Source: Calliopum simillimum
Lineage: Eukaryota > Arthropoda > Insecta > Diptera > Lauxaniidae
NCBI GenBank assembly: GCA_951812925.1
Contig: OX638370.1
Span: forward strand, 121,162,897-121,226,896
Length of the DNA: 64,000 nucleotides
Direction: 5' to 3'
The position numbers were made by a program, and so were the translations under genes. The number at the start of each line of letters is the position of its first letter. The first letter of the stretch is position 1. This document shows positions 46,328 through 57,900 of this stretch, piece by piece. The notes beneath the pieces were generated by a model that was not told the origin of the DNA, ran no database searches, and worked only from the letters and a program-made list of their open reading frames with translations.

Positions 46328-47636
46328 ATCGACTGTTGTTGTTTTTTTTTTTGCCCAAATAGGGCTCTGAGAATTAATTACAAAAACAACAACAACAACC
46401 TCTGAGCGCATCTACTTTCAGAGAAATAGTCATCGGGATATATCTTTTATAAAAATCGGTATAAGTAGGGAACCCCTGGATGGATTTTAAAAATATGAAA
46501 GGTATTTTACCGGACTATATAATTGCCATACAAAAATTTTTAATTTGGGTGATAGTTTTCGAGATATGACAATTTTTCAAAAATTCACCCAATTTTTTTT
46601 GCAAAAAACCGTTATTTTTCCCAAGAAATGTGTTATTAACCTATAATTTTAATAACTAAATTAGGAAGCCTAATTTATTTCCGTTCATTTGATATGCATT
46701 ATGTATCTGAAATTGCATCATTAATAAATTTTTATAGAAAAAAACAAAAATGGACCAAATCAATTTTCTTCAAATTTGGAACTTTAAACAACAACAATGC
46801 CAAAACAGACAAAAACAACAACAACAACAGCAACTTTACTACTACTACAACAACAGTAATTTTACATAAGAGTAGGGGTAATTGGGAGGCCTGCGGCCGC
46901 AGCTTAGGATTTCAAACTCCCAAAAATCCGACACCGGCTTCGCGGCGGCCTTCGGCCTTCAGTCTATAATATATCCAACACATAGTTTGCTAGCCAATAA
47001 AATTTTTTTAATATAATAAGTAGCTGATCCTCTTTGTTGTAGTTGTTGTTGTTGTTGTTGTAGTAGTATCGAAGTTGTTGTTGTTGTAGTAGTAGTTGTT
47101 GTTTTTGTTGTTGTAGTTGTTGTTGTTGTTTGTTCTGGCATTGTTGTTGTTTAAAGTTCCTAATTTCAAGAAAATTGATTTGGTCTCTTTTTGTTTTTTT
47201 CTATAAAAATTTATTAATTATGTAATTTCAGATACATGTTGCATATCAAATGAAAGGAAATAAAATGGGCTATCCAATTTAGTTGTTAAAATTATAGGTC
47301 AATAATACATTTTTTGGGAAAAATTTAGTTTTGTTGGGGAAAAAAATGTGGTGAATTTTTGAAAAATTGTCATATCTCGAAAACTATCACTCAAATTGAA
47401 AAATTTTGTATGGCAATTGTATAGCTTCATTAAATACCTTTCATATGACACCAATATTTTTGAAATTTATCCAGGGGTTCCCAACTTATACCGATTTTTA
47501 TAAAAGATATATCCCGATCTTCCGATGGCTATATCTCCGAAAGTAGATCCGCTCAGAAGTTGTTGTTGTTGTCATTATAATTAATTTTCGAAGTTCTATT
47601 TGGGCAAAAAAATAAAAAAAAACAACAAGAGTCGAT
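46328..47636. mobile_element. 1.3-kb fold-back element upstream of Mgat1
   Basis: Arms of about 600 bp run from ATCGACT(G/C)TTGTTG and TTTGCCCAAATAG inward through CTCAGAGG-type, ATATATCTTTTATAAAAATCGGTATAAG and GGAACCCCTGGATGGATTT. They share ATGACAATTTTTCAAAAATTC and GACCAAATCAATTTTCTT. The centre (about 46880-46970) is GC-richer. AAC/GTT microsatellites in the two arms (46790-46865, 47035-47150) give Gln/Thr-rich frames that are not genes. The arms share sequence with the MITE at 8885-9302. Confidence 0.7.
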
Positions 47637-47639
47637 ATC

Positions 47640-49277
47640 ACCATATCTAGCAAAAGTAAAAGGGAAGAAAAGTATAATCTGGCACCACTGCGTATGTGAG
47701 CTGCCACTGAGCTGTCAACTTAACAAGAGAGAGAGAGCGGAAAAACTTATTGACAGCTGTGCAAAATTCGGTGAAAATTAAAATTGCACATAAATCATCG
47801 AATTTAAATTATAAAATTGGGGAAAACGGATAAAACACTAAAATTTTAAGTTAAAGTCACTGTATTTAAGAAGAAAACAACAATTTGGAACTTAATACAG
47901 AAAAGCAAGGAAATTTTCTCCCTGTTTCCGGAAGAGAAAGCGAGTGGTAGAAAAGTGTTGAAATAAACAATTAAAAAGTCAAATTTATTTTAATTTTATT
48001 CATTGTTAGCGCAGAACTGAAACAACTTATATTTTATTTATTTACAACAACAAAGTAACGTCGTGTGCGATAGAAATTGTTGCACCAGAGCACCATCAAT
48101 AGCAGAGCAGTCGTCGTCAAACGAAAACAACCCAACGACGAATAGTTTTGTTCATATAGCGGGTTGACGGGCGGGTTACGGGCCAAAACGTCACTGTAGA
48201 GGTGGCTTAAAACGTGTAGCTCTTCCACTGGTTGATGGTTGGCACTTTTTCGCCAGTTGATGCGATTGTAATTAAATTAAGCAATGAGGCGTTAAGCTAC
48301 AGAAATGGTTTAAAACAGTGGCGGCGGCGGAAAGGTGCGTAAACTTGAGTAGTAGCAGCTGTTGTGCTGCTAAGCTACTCCCAACGATCACAACCATGAG
48401 CCATGTATCGCAGCGTGGCGTCCCTTATTGTGGGAAGCTAATAAAAATCAAACGAGCAGTGTGGAGTCGAAAATGAAATGAAACATTAAATTAAGAATAA
48501 AATAAACGTTGCATCTCTAAAGAATAATACAACGATATACAGACGCAAACGATAAAACAACTCGTCAATTCTAAGCTTAAACGCCTACAATTTTTACGCT
48601 GCAATAAACAGCACAGTGTAACTTTTGGCATTTGTTCGGTAAGTTTATTTTGTTTTGATTAAATTGAATTGTACACGTTTTCAACAACAGACTTCACTTA
48701 ACAAACTCCACGCATTCATTGTATTCTGTTTATATTGTATACATGGCATTTTTAACAGTATTAAAAGTACTTAATTTGTGTTTCCTTTAGATAATGATAT
48801 TTTCGGAAGGGTTCAAACCATTCCTAATTGTTAATATTGATTTAAGTACTTGACAATAAATAATACTTTTGTCCGGAAAAAGAACGGAGGCTAGAAGGTC
48901 TTCCTTCTTGGCTTAAATTGGGCAATTCTGTTGGAATTTTTGCCTAGTTTAAGAACCTTATAAAATTGTTCACCGCTAAAAGTACTTTCTTAAATGTTCA
49001 CAATTTACCCTTTGAATAAAGTTTCAACGTTTACTAAAACACTTGTACAAAAACAAATAAAAATGTACACATTTTAAATAGTAAATAAACTAAATTAATG
49101 TCAAATTTTGTTTTTCATACGATAGTAAATGTTTTTTATACGATAATAAATTTATGTTATTTTTTTATTTCAAGTTCACTAAATTTCATGCTTCGACAAC
49201 GACGACAACGCACAATAGCTGACGCCAACTTCATTCTCCCCTTCTGTCGCTTCCAATAAACAGGACCAACATATAAA
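47640..49277 (+). promoter_or_regulatory. Mgat1 upstream region with a 5'UTR intron
   Basis: A non-coding exon probably ends at 48638 (TTCG|GTAAGT) and is joined across the intron 48639-49263 (acceptor AATAAACAG) to 49264, fourteen bases before the ATG. The transcription start cannot be fixed. A GAGAGAGAG stretch at about 47726-47736, a possible GAGA-factor site, and several GTTGACAG/TGACAGCTG words lie upstream. Short minus-strand frames here have no family support. Confidence 0.5.
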
Positions 49278-52200
49278 ATGCGTTATCGCAAAATGCTCCT
49301 TATTGCGGGCTTCCTGATAACATGGACCTGCGTCACCTATTACTTTTTACTGCGTCATAATCCCACCCAAATTCTACGCCCTAAACCTCATTGGAATCAT
49401 AAACTTGAGCGTCTCGAAACGGATATAAATTCCAAACTTAAAACAAATAAAATACTCTGGAAGAATCTCATTGAAGTTTTAAAATCGAAATATATTGATG
49501 TTGATGGTGCTGTCGAAGCGTTAAATAAATCAGAACCACCAATTGGAATTGTAGCTTTGCCGCCGGAGCATCCGCTTAGTTTGCACTCTTACGATGGTAA
49601 TCAAATTGAAGCAGCAGCGTCTATAGATGACAGTAATAGGCAAATGCAAGAAATTCCACTTTCAGTGGCACCTGCGCAGACACGCTTACCGAATGGCCAA
49701 CCGGTAATACCGATTTTAGTGTTTGCCTGTAACCGCATTTCAATATCCAAATGTCTCGATAATTTAGTGCAATATAGACCAAATGCTGAACAATTTCCAA
49801 TCATTGTTTCACAGGTATGCAAATGATGCAATATGAATCGTATGTATAGTTCTCATGCCATGATTTAAATATTTTACAGGACTGTGGTGATGAACCAACT
49901 AAAAATGTTATACTATCGTACAAGGATCAAGTATCACTCATTGAACAACCAGATCAATCTGATATTTTTGTACCACCGAAAGAGAAAAAATTCAAGGGTT
50001 ACTATAAAATAGCACGACACTATGGCTGGGCCTTAAATACAACATTTCGACGTGGCTATGAATTTGTTGTTATCGTAGAAGATGACTTAAATATTGCGCC
50101 AGATTTTTATGAGTATTTCATGGGTACTCATATATTGCTTAAGAATGATACGAGTTTATGGTTTGCATTTGCTGCGTCACTTGGTTTAATTTTAAAATTA
50201 ATTCTTTTTTTCATTTTTGTAGGTGTGTTTCTGCGTGGAATGACAATGGCAAAGCAAATTTTGTTGATCCCTCACAGCCCGATCTTTTATATCGCACTGA
50301 TTTCTTTCCTGGTCTTGGGTGGATGTTGACCAGAGAACTGTGGCAGGAACTATCTGTAAAATGGCCAAAATCGTAAGTTAAACATAAAGCGTACATAATG
50401 CGTACGTTGCTATAATTAGCTATTAGAAAGCAATTTTTTATACTTTTGAAGGTAAAGGCATGAATTTTTGTTGCTCTTGTTTTTTTATATTTATTTTCCA
50501 ATAAAAGAGTGTCTTTAAGGGGCCTTAGTTGGAAAGTTGGAAAATATCAGGGTTGCATATTGGCTTTTTTTAGTGGAAAATGAAATAAAATTTCAACGAC
50601 ATTGAAAAATACCAGGGTTGCATAGTGGTTTTTTGTAGAAAATTTTAAAAAAATTTCATCGATATTGGGAAAAAAATATTCATGTTGAAAATGAATTTCC
50701 ACTCATAAAATATTCACGATTACAAATACTTCCTCTCGAGAATAAGTATATTTTCGAAAAGAGAGTTTTCGGGCATATTTACGATAAGGCTCTATATGCA
50801 TTGGGATGACTAACCTGAGCTATATTTTTAAGAAAACATTTTCAAATAATTGTGTGGTGGGGCAAGTGCCTTACATTTTTTCAAATCTATTTATAAATTG
50901 GTGTAGTCTGTTCCGGTGCAGTCTCTGTTTCTATGCCTTTGTCACAACATATTCGCCTGATGCTTTTTTATTTGAAAAGATGTGAGGAGGAGCAGTGCAC
51001 AACATTTTAATTTTTGTAAAAGTGGGCGGTGCCACGCCTCTATTTAGAAAATACGCTCTGACAGCTAAACCATGGTGCCACGCCTCTAAATGGAAAAACT
51101 GTTCTCACAGCTAAACCGCCGCAATGGTGTTTATAAATATTGGTATTAATATAGCGTTAACAGTAAGGAATGATAATGAACCTTTATGTTTTCAAGTGGA
51201 TGGTGCCACACTCCTAAATAAAAAAAACCGCAATGAAATTTTGAATAAACCCTGAGGAAGTAAATTAAAAACTTTTTGTGATTTATTGCAACCCAAAAAT
51301 ATAAGATGAACTGTGGCTTAGAGTTTTCTTAAATACTTAAACATTTGACCGATGTTTTTGTCCACATATACTCCACTTTATAATTTACACCTAAAGCTTT
51401 GTTTCTACAAAATATTCTTATGCCAATATAAAATGTTATAATTTTAGTTTTTGGGACGATTGGATACGCCATCCGGAACAACGTAAAAACCGCGTATGCA
51501 TCAGACCAGAAATTTCGCGAACGCGAACTTTTGGGAAAATTGGTGTTTCCAAGTAAAAGTGTTTAAGTAACAGAAAATTTTACAATATTCTAATTAATTT
51601 TTGATTTTAGTGGTTTGTTTTTTGACAAATATCTCAAATATATTAAGCTTAGCGAAGACTTTGTACCATTCACCAAATTGAATCTCAGTTATTTATTAAA
51701 GGTAAGCATTATGCATTTGTTTTACAAAAAACATGTGATGTGATTCATTTTAATTAATTGAAAATTGTTTGCCAAAAACAATCATTGTCACATTTTTCCA
51801 ATTTTCATGACGCAACAAAAACTGCAAATTTTTAGTACTGATTATAGCGAAACCTGTTGGGCTGTTTTTATAAGCTGTGGTTGAATTCATAATATTTAAA
51901 AAAAAAAAAAAAATGTTTCTTAATTTAAACGTTTTTAAAATGAATCACTAAGCGCATTTGATTTAAAGCTACAAAATGACGTACAATTTGTTTTTTCTAT
52001 TTTTCATAGGACAATTATGATCGTATATTTGTGAAAAAAATTTACACTTACCCCATTGTAACATATGACGAATTACGTAGAAATCTTATTAGTAAGGATG
52101 GACCAGTACGTATACAGTACACAACTAAAGAGCAATATAAACGTACAACAAAAATGTTGGGACTTATGGATGATTTTAAGGTATGTACCTCATAAAAATG

Positions 52201-52358
52201 CTAGAAAATTGTGATGTAAATAACGCTAATATTTTTTTCAACAGAGTGGTGTACCACGCACGGGTTATCATGGCATTGTTTCTTTCTTCTATAATAGTCG
52301 ACGAGTCTATTTAGCGCCAAATGTCAACTGGAATGGTTACGATTTATCCTGGAGCTAA
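49278..52358 (+). CDS. Mgat1: Alpha-1,3-mannosyl-glycoprotein 2-beta-N-acetylglucosaminyltransferase (GnT I)
   Basis: Seven coding exons with GT-AG borders join in frame: 49278-49814, 49880-50160, 50223-50372, 51448-51552, 51611-51701, 52010-52180, 52245-52358 (TAA). They encode 482 residues, close to family length. The enzyme works in the medial Golgi. It transfers GlcNAc from UDP-GlcNAc to the alpha-1,3 mannose of Man5GlcNAc2, opening the route to hybrid, complex and insect paucimannose N-glycans. A type II anchor ([20 protein letters not shown]) is followed by a variable stem, then [12 protein letters not shown], which starts the GT13 domain. The metal-binding EDD is in [37 protein letters not shown] and FWDDW (region of the catalytic Asp) follow. 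The C-terminus has [14 protein letters not shown] and ends NGYDLSWS. No frame damage is seen. The 62-bp intron at 50161-50222 produces read-through frames that are artefacts. Confidence 0.97.
50373..51447 (+). other. Mgat1 intron with small tandem repeats
   Basis: A unit of about 65 bp (AAAATA(T/C)CAGGGTTGCATA(T/G)TGG) is present twice at about 50537-50660. A GGTGCCACGCCTCTA(T/A)-type unit recurs at about 51028-51210. No other gene is seen. Confidence 0.5.
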
Positions 52359-53200
52359 CAGAATAAGTACAATGTAATCATGTAATCTGACAAAAAAAGA
52401 ATCATACTTTAAGTGAATCTCCTTAGTATAAGAAAAAAATTAAAAGTTTCTAAAGAAATCAAAAACCTTGTAATTATGCAGTTCTACTGATATTTTTTTT
52501 TCTAAAGCAAAATCATTGTGTATAATTTATTACAATCAACAACCAAATACTAAATTATTTAACTGTAATTATATTAAGTAAAAGTTGCAAAAAACCACCT
52601 ATAAACTACATTCATTGTACTTTACCATACTTTATAGAATATACATAGATTAAATTAGAGAATTTAAGAAACTAAGAATCTCGGCGTTGTTAAGAGGAAA
52701 ACTTTGAAACTTCACTGTAACAAATTTAAATAATTTATGCTATATAGTACATATATAATGATATTTCTAAAAAACGTATCTTCGGCTTAACAAAATCTTG
52801 GCAGTTAAAAGAAAATAGTAAATGACTGCATATTTTCTTAAGCATTTACATTTTAGTGTTGATACGTTTTTAACTTTTAAGTTCATGTGATTTTTAAAAC
52901 AATTCGAATTAATTTTCAGCAAATTGTATGTATGATAAGTTCTAATTACCGTAGACAAAAGTAAATATTTTTTTTTATTTTTAAGTTTTATTTTTTAATA
53001 TTAGCTATATACCTATACATATATATTTGTTGTTGTGTTTTATATGTTGTAAAATTATTGTCTTTTGTGAAATATTATTTTTTATGCAATTTACAAATTC
53101 GAAAATATTTCCCCCTATTTCTTTGTGTGTATTTGTTAGAGTAACTGGTTTATATTGAATGTGCACTATATACTATATAAAAATTTGCATTAGTTTGTGA

Positions 53201-53206
53201 AATAAA
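53201..53206 (+). terminator. Mgat1 polyadenylation signal
   Basis: AATAAA about 840 bases after the stop is the first canonical signal I find on this strand. A long AT-rich 3'UTR is implied. Confidence 0.45.
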
Positions 53207-53519
53207 AAACCAACATACTTCGCTCAGTTCTTGTTTTATAAAAATAATGACATTTATAAACATAAGAAAATATATCTAGAAAAATTATGAAAATATGTTG
53301 AGTTTTTTATTTATCAAAGGTTTTATATTCTGGTAGCTGGTTTCAGCTGACAGGATGGAAAGTTCTGGATGATAAAAGTTTTTCAGATCACAAGTACATA
53401 TAGAATATATAAATAAACCAAAAAATGAGTTTTTTAAAAATGCGAGAAAGGCAAAAGGAATTTGCGAGTTTTGCCGGCACATCGAGGAAATAGAAGCAAA
53501 TAGAACTATATGCGGAGAA

Positions 53520-54440
53520 AGATATTGAAATTGCTTTAGGGATAAAAACGTATGTACTTAATTCTGCTTTAAAGCGTGTCTGCCCATTAACGGTAAAGAA
53601 CAAAAGAAAGGTGAATCCGAAATAGTGGAATGAAAACCTTAAAGGCGTGCGGAAAGAAGAAAGAAATACTTTTAATATAGTCAAGAGATCAGGAGATGCG
53701 GTTCAATGACGTAAGAGGTATAATTTCACTTTACAAGGTAGAATGGGTAGCAGGAACCTTTAGCGAATTCAAGTAGCCGGGCACAGAAAGGTTGTAACCA
53801 ATCATGATTCAGAAATGTATCAGACAAATTGGACCACTTATCGTTAGTATCTAGTCTAGATTTAAACCTCATTCCGAGCAGTTGGAAAGAAACAAAGGTG
53901 GACTTAGTTCCCAAAAGCAGAAAAATTTCAAAATGTATCATCAAAGGCGTATTGGCAATTAGCTCACAGTCTTATTAAAAACTTTTGAAAGATTAATAGT
54001 CATACATATTCAAGCCTATCATTGAATCCATCGTTACGAACGTGAATTCGAAATTCATAGAGTTTGAAGTACTTCCTAAATAATATTACGATGCTTCTCC
54101 GATAGCCAAATCCAGTCATCGAAAATTAAAAAAATTTTAGTTTCGAATGGAGTAATTCCAATCTATAAATTTTGAATTCACGTTCGTAGCGATTCCATTT
54201 CAATGTTAGCACTTTCGTAGATCTTGCGAACTTGTTTCTACGATGGATTCAGTGGTAGGCCTGATTAAATCAAAACTTGAGGAAAGGAAAATCTGTAAAA
54301 TTGCTCTTCTCGAAAGACCACTATATTTTAAAGAAGTGACTCTGGGATGCTTACAAGATATAAAAAAAGCTTTTAATAACATTCATTCGATTGCGATCCA
54401 TCGAACATTAGTATATGCCAACGTAGAAGACTAACATCAT
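53520..54440 (+). pseudogene. Degenerate non-LTR retrotransposon (LINE) fragment
   Basis: Between Mgat1 and lms, translated fragments in changing frames match the endonuclease/RT linker and RT of Jockey/CR1-like LINEs. LNSALKRVCPLT and WNENLKGVRKEERNTFN...KRSG lie at about 53555-53695. FLLKTFERL-type residues lie near 53980. From 54243, DSVVGLIKSKLEERKICKIALL and DIKKAFNNIHS correspond to the RT block where the catalytic-palm motif starts. Stops and frame shifts are frequent, and a 187-bp MITE interrupts it. No ORF1 or 3' tail is seen. Confidence 0.65.
54019..54205. repeat. 187-bp MITE inside the LINE fragment
   Basis: The inverted ends CATTGAA..ATCG(T/C)TACGAACGTGAATTC extend about 45 bp with some mismatches. 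It separates the two RT pieces of the LINE relic. Confidence 0.65.
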
Positions 54441-54475
54441 AAATTGGCTAATGAAAATGTTAAAATACAGGAAGA

Positions 54476-54732
54476 TCATATCGATACGTCCAACGTAAAA
54501 GTTGGTAATTCGAAAATCGTAGTTTTTAGTTATGAGCATTTTTGTATTTTAACTTTTTTTTTTTTGTATGAAAACCTATATAAAATAAATTTATGTTGTG
54601 ACTGCAAAAATAGCTCCCAGGCTAGAGGTATCAAAATTTGACACAAAATAGAACCAAATGTGCAGATTTCAAAAAAACCCTGTCCCGTAAAAAGTTGAGT
54701 TACCAACTTTTACGTTGGATCTATCGATATGT
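54476..54732. repeat. 257-bp MITE downstream of lms
   Basis: The inverted ends ACATATCGATA(C/G)(G/A)TCCAACG are followed by TAAAAGTTGGTAA. The interior is AT-rich. Confidence 0.65.
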
Positions 54733-54871
54733 ACATCCACCATCTCAGTTAAAGCTAACAGAGGAACCCCTCAGCGCGCGGTTATTTCACCAACCGTTAT
54801 GGTATGCTTTGAGTTAGCCGTACTTGTATCCACCCCATTCCCTTTTCAAATAGAAACGAAATGTGCGTAGT

Positions 54872-54877
54872 TTTATT
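54872..54877 (-). terminator. lms polyadenylation signal
   Basis: A minus-strand AATAAA lies about 70 bases beyond the lms stop codon, in a plausible position for a short 3'UTR. Confidence 0.5.
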
Positions 54878-54944
54878 TAAAATCCTATATTGTTAAATTC
54901 AAATTTATCCCCAAAAACCAATCCCCATTGTCCACTCATGTTCA

Positions 54945-57900
54945 TCACATTTCATCCTCATCATCGATTTGTTCGCAATCAATATCGCTACATTCAGAAT
55001 CACTTGTTGTGTTGGCCATTTTTGTTTTATGCATTAACGCCAATGCGACATTTCCATTAGCACCACTACTCGATCTGGTGCTGCTGTTATGTGTGTTATT
55101 TGCTGATTTGTGTTCCAGAAAGTTTGCGTTAGCATCACCAAAGACCCGTTCCAACTCAGCCAATCCATTTGATGGTGGCACCTCTGCTTCAGAGTCACAA
55201 GGTGAGAGTGCTAAGTTTTGTTGTAATGCATTATACTTCAACTGCAGATAGGCCTCACTTGCCTCAGCGGCACCATCAGGTCGACGATAAAGACCATTCG
55301 ATGCAGCTGCATTTGTATAATCCATATACCGTGATGTCATGCGTGATGTTAAATAACTGCTACCTGTTGTTACCATCGGACCTGGCCGATTTGCACCAAA
55401 CGGTAGCGTAAAGTTAAGTGGTTGTCCACGTGAGAGTATCGCATTTCTTGCACTTTCCATAATGCTCGCACTTGATAACGGTGACATCAGTGTGGATGTT
55501 GATGGCGATGCCCCAGCTGTTACTGAAGGATTTGCTGCTGATGGCAGTGGAGTGCCATAAGGATGCATTCCAGCTGATGCCGACATTGGTGATGTTGGTG
55601 GATGTGGTGGATTAACACCGCCATTTAACATAATCGATTGTATTGGCGTTGGACCGGCAGGAGTTTGACTGAAAAGCCATAAACGATCGCCTACTACCAT
55701 AGGACGTGTCAACCCGCCGATGCCAAGTTGTGCATAATAGTGCGACGCCAGTGTTTCTACATCGGCTGTGTATTTTCGCTTCCATTTGGTGCGTCGATTT
55801 TGAAACCAGATTTTGATCTAGAAAAAGAGTTATCAGTGGGGTATAAAGTCTGTAGTCGTCATGTGTCATCTCTCACCTGTGTCTCTGTTAAATGCAGTTG
55901 CTTTGCCAATGCAGTGCGCTTGGCTACCGAAAGATATTTCCCACGTTCAAATTCCGTTTCCAGTGCTTTTATTTGTGATGCAGAGAAGGCGGTACGTGGT
56001 CGTTTCTTCCGATCATCATTTGAATCTGAAATAATTGAAATTGTTAAGTCGGACATTCGCCTTGAATTGAGTAAATTAAGTTTCAGTCTAATTAATTTTT
56101 CAATTAAAATTGGCAAGAAAAACATTTGTGATATGAATATTATAGTAATTAATGTTTTAGGTTTTTTATTAATCAAGTTACCTAGTCAAAACATGCTAAC
56201 ATCACAGCAAAGTTTTCGTTGCTTAAATATAAAAACGAATGTCCTAAAATAAGTAAAAATTTATCTTACTGTCGGCCTTTACGTAAGAGCGGCTAGACAA
56301 AGTATAAATCTGGGTATTTATATTGAATTTATAATTATTGTTCCAAATGCGTTATCAATTCATTATATGTCCTGGTTTCATTGATTTTTAAACTGTACGT
56401 TAAATTCTTGGCCGTTTTTTCTTCATGTTTCTGTATACTTAACTCAAAATATCAAAAATGTCTAGTTGTAGTTTTAACCGGACGATATGGTCTCGAGGAG
56501 TTTTTTTACTTAGAATTTAACGTATAATCCGAAAGTGAATGAATCCACGTCAAAAAATTTGGTTTCGAACGAATTGATCCGCTCTAATTTGCACTCATCG
56601 AGTTTTGTTTAAAAAAAGATCTGTGTAATCTAACATTCCTCGATCTGGTGGTAATTTCCATTGTTACCGTTTAAAGATGACAAATGAGGGTTTTCTCATA
56701 CGGCAGGTTGTTCATACTACTGCATAAAATATAACATCTATCTGTTTTTCGAGAACCATTTGTTCTATTTGCATAATTTTTTTCTTTCATAGATATTTTG
56801 GAGGGTACGGTTTTAGGATGCACTTTAGTTCAAAATATTTTCGGCTTCGTCCGGGTTCTTGGAAAATCCCATAATTCGAAAACCAGTTATCCGAATTACA
56901 TGATTTTTTACCTTCAAATGCATGTTATCAGGCAAAGTCTAATTTGTGTCTCCACAACTCGAGAGCCATTTGTTTGATTTGTATGATTTTTTTTTATTTT
57001 TTTTTGCCCGGTGAGGTTTTAGTATAGATTTTACTTGGAAATACTCTCGGCTTCGTCCGTGATCTTGGAAAATCCCATAACTCGAAATATATATTTGCAA
57101 AGTTCAACGAAAACGTGTGTGGTGCCCAAAAAAAAAAAATAAAATGGATAATACCGACGAGTACGAGGTAGCTGAATACCTATACATAACAATTGAAGAA
57201 GAAACCGATCCGGATGGTGAACTTCAGGAACTTTTAAAAGTAAAAAGAAAGCAAATAAAACATGTGAAACAAATAAAAATGCATTTAAACCATTTAAACG
57301 CAAGTGTTTCTTAAATCAAAAGGAAATTTTCTTTGAATCAACCTCAAATGTTTGTTAAATCAAAAGAAAATATTATTTAATTTAAATACTACTCATATTC
57401 AATTTAATAACTTCAAATCAATAGTTTTTCACAGTCAATTCAAGTAATTTCGCCTTCGGAGCTAAATCGCTACTGATATCTATTTAATCAACAGTGAAAG
57501 TTGGTTTTTTTTGCTGAGTGTATAGGTGAGGTTTTATGACAAACTCTAATTTGAAATTCCACCGGCTTGACCCGGAATAGTTAAAAAGTCTATAGCTTGA
57601 GAACGATTCAACCGATTGGCGTGATATTTGTCATGGATGTTATATTCGATGAAGATTTTGGGCATGTTTTATTTTAAAATTGCTTCGGTTTCGCCCTGAA
57701 TATCATAAAATGTATTAGCTGTCTTTTTCTGCGATTGCGAAGATTGCTACTTGAATGTATATTCTGAAGCTACCTGGACATATAAGATTCTCAAACACAA
57801 AATTCTTCATATCTCTGAAACTGTTTGACAGAAATAGATGAGATTAGGTACATACATTTGTAAAGAGCAGCGGGCGAACGAAGTCGCTACCGGTGCAATT

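Noticed and set aside
46959..47141. Minus-strand frame rich in Thr and Gln
   Set aside because: It is the translation of GTT/AAC microsatellites in a fold-back element. The mirrored arm gives a similar frame at 46694-46969.
50120..50329. Plus-strand frame reading through 50161-50222 in Mgat1
   Set aside because: It translates a 62-bp intron. Splicing gives the conserved [13 protein letters not shown] junction.
55728..56252. 174-residue plus-strand frame opposite lms
   Set aside because: It is antisense to the homeobox exons. The minus-strand reading has correct splice sites and a perfect homeodomain.
57117..57314. Small acidic/basic frame in the lms intron
   Set aside because: It sits in a degenerate roughly 205-bp repeat and has no recognisable family, so I do not call it a gene.
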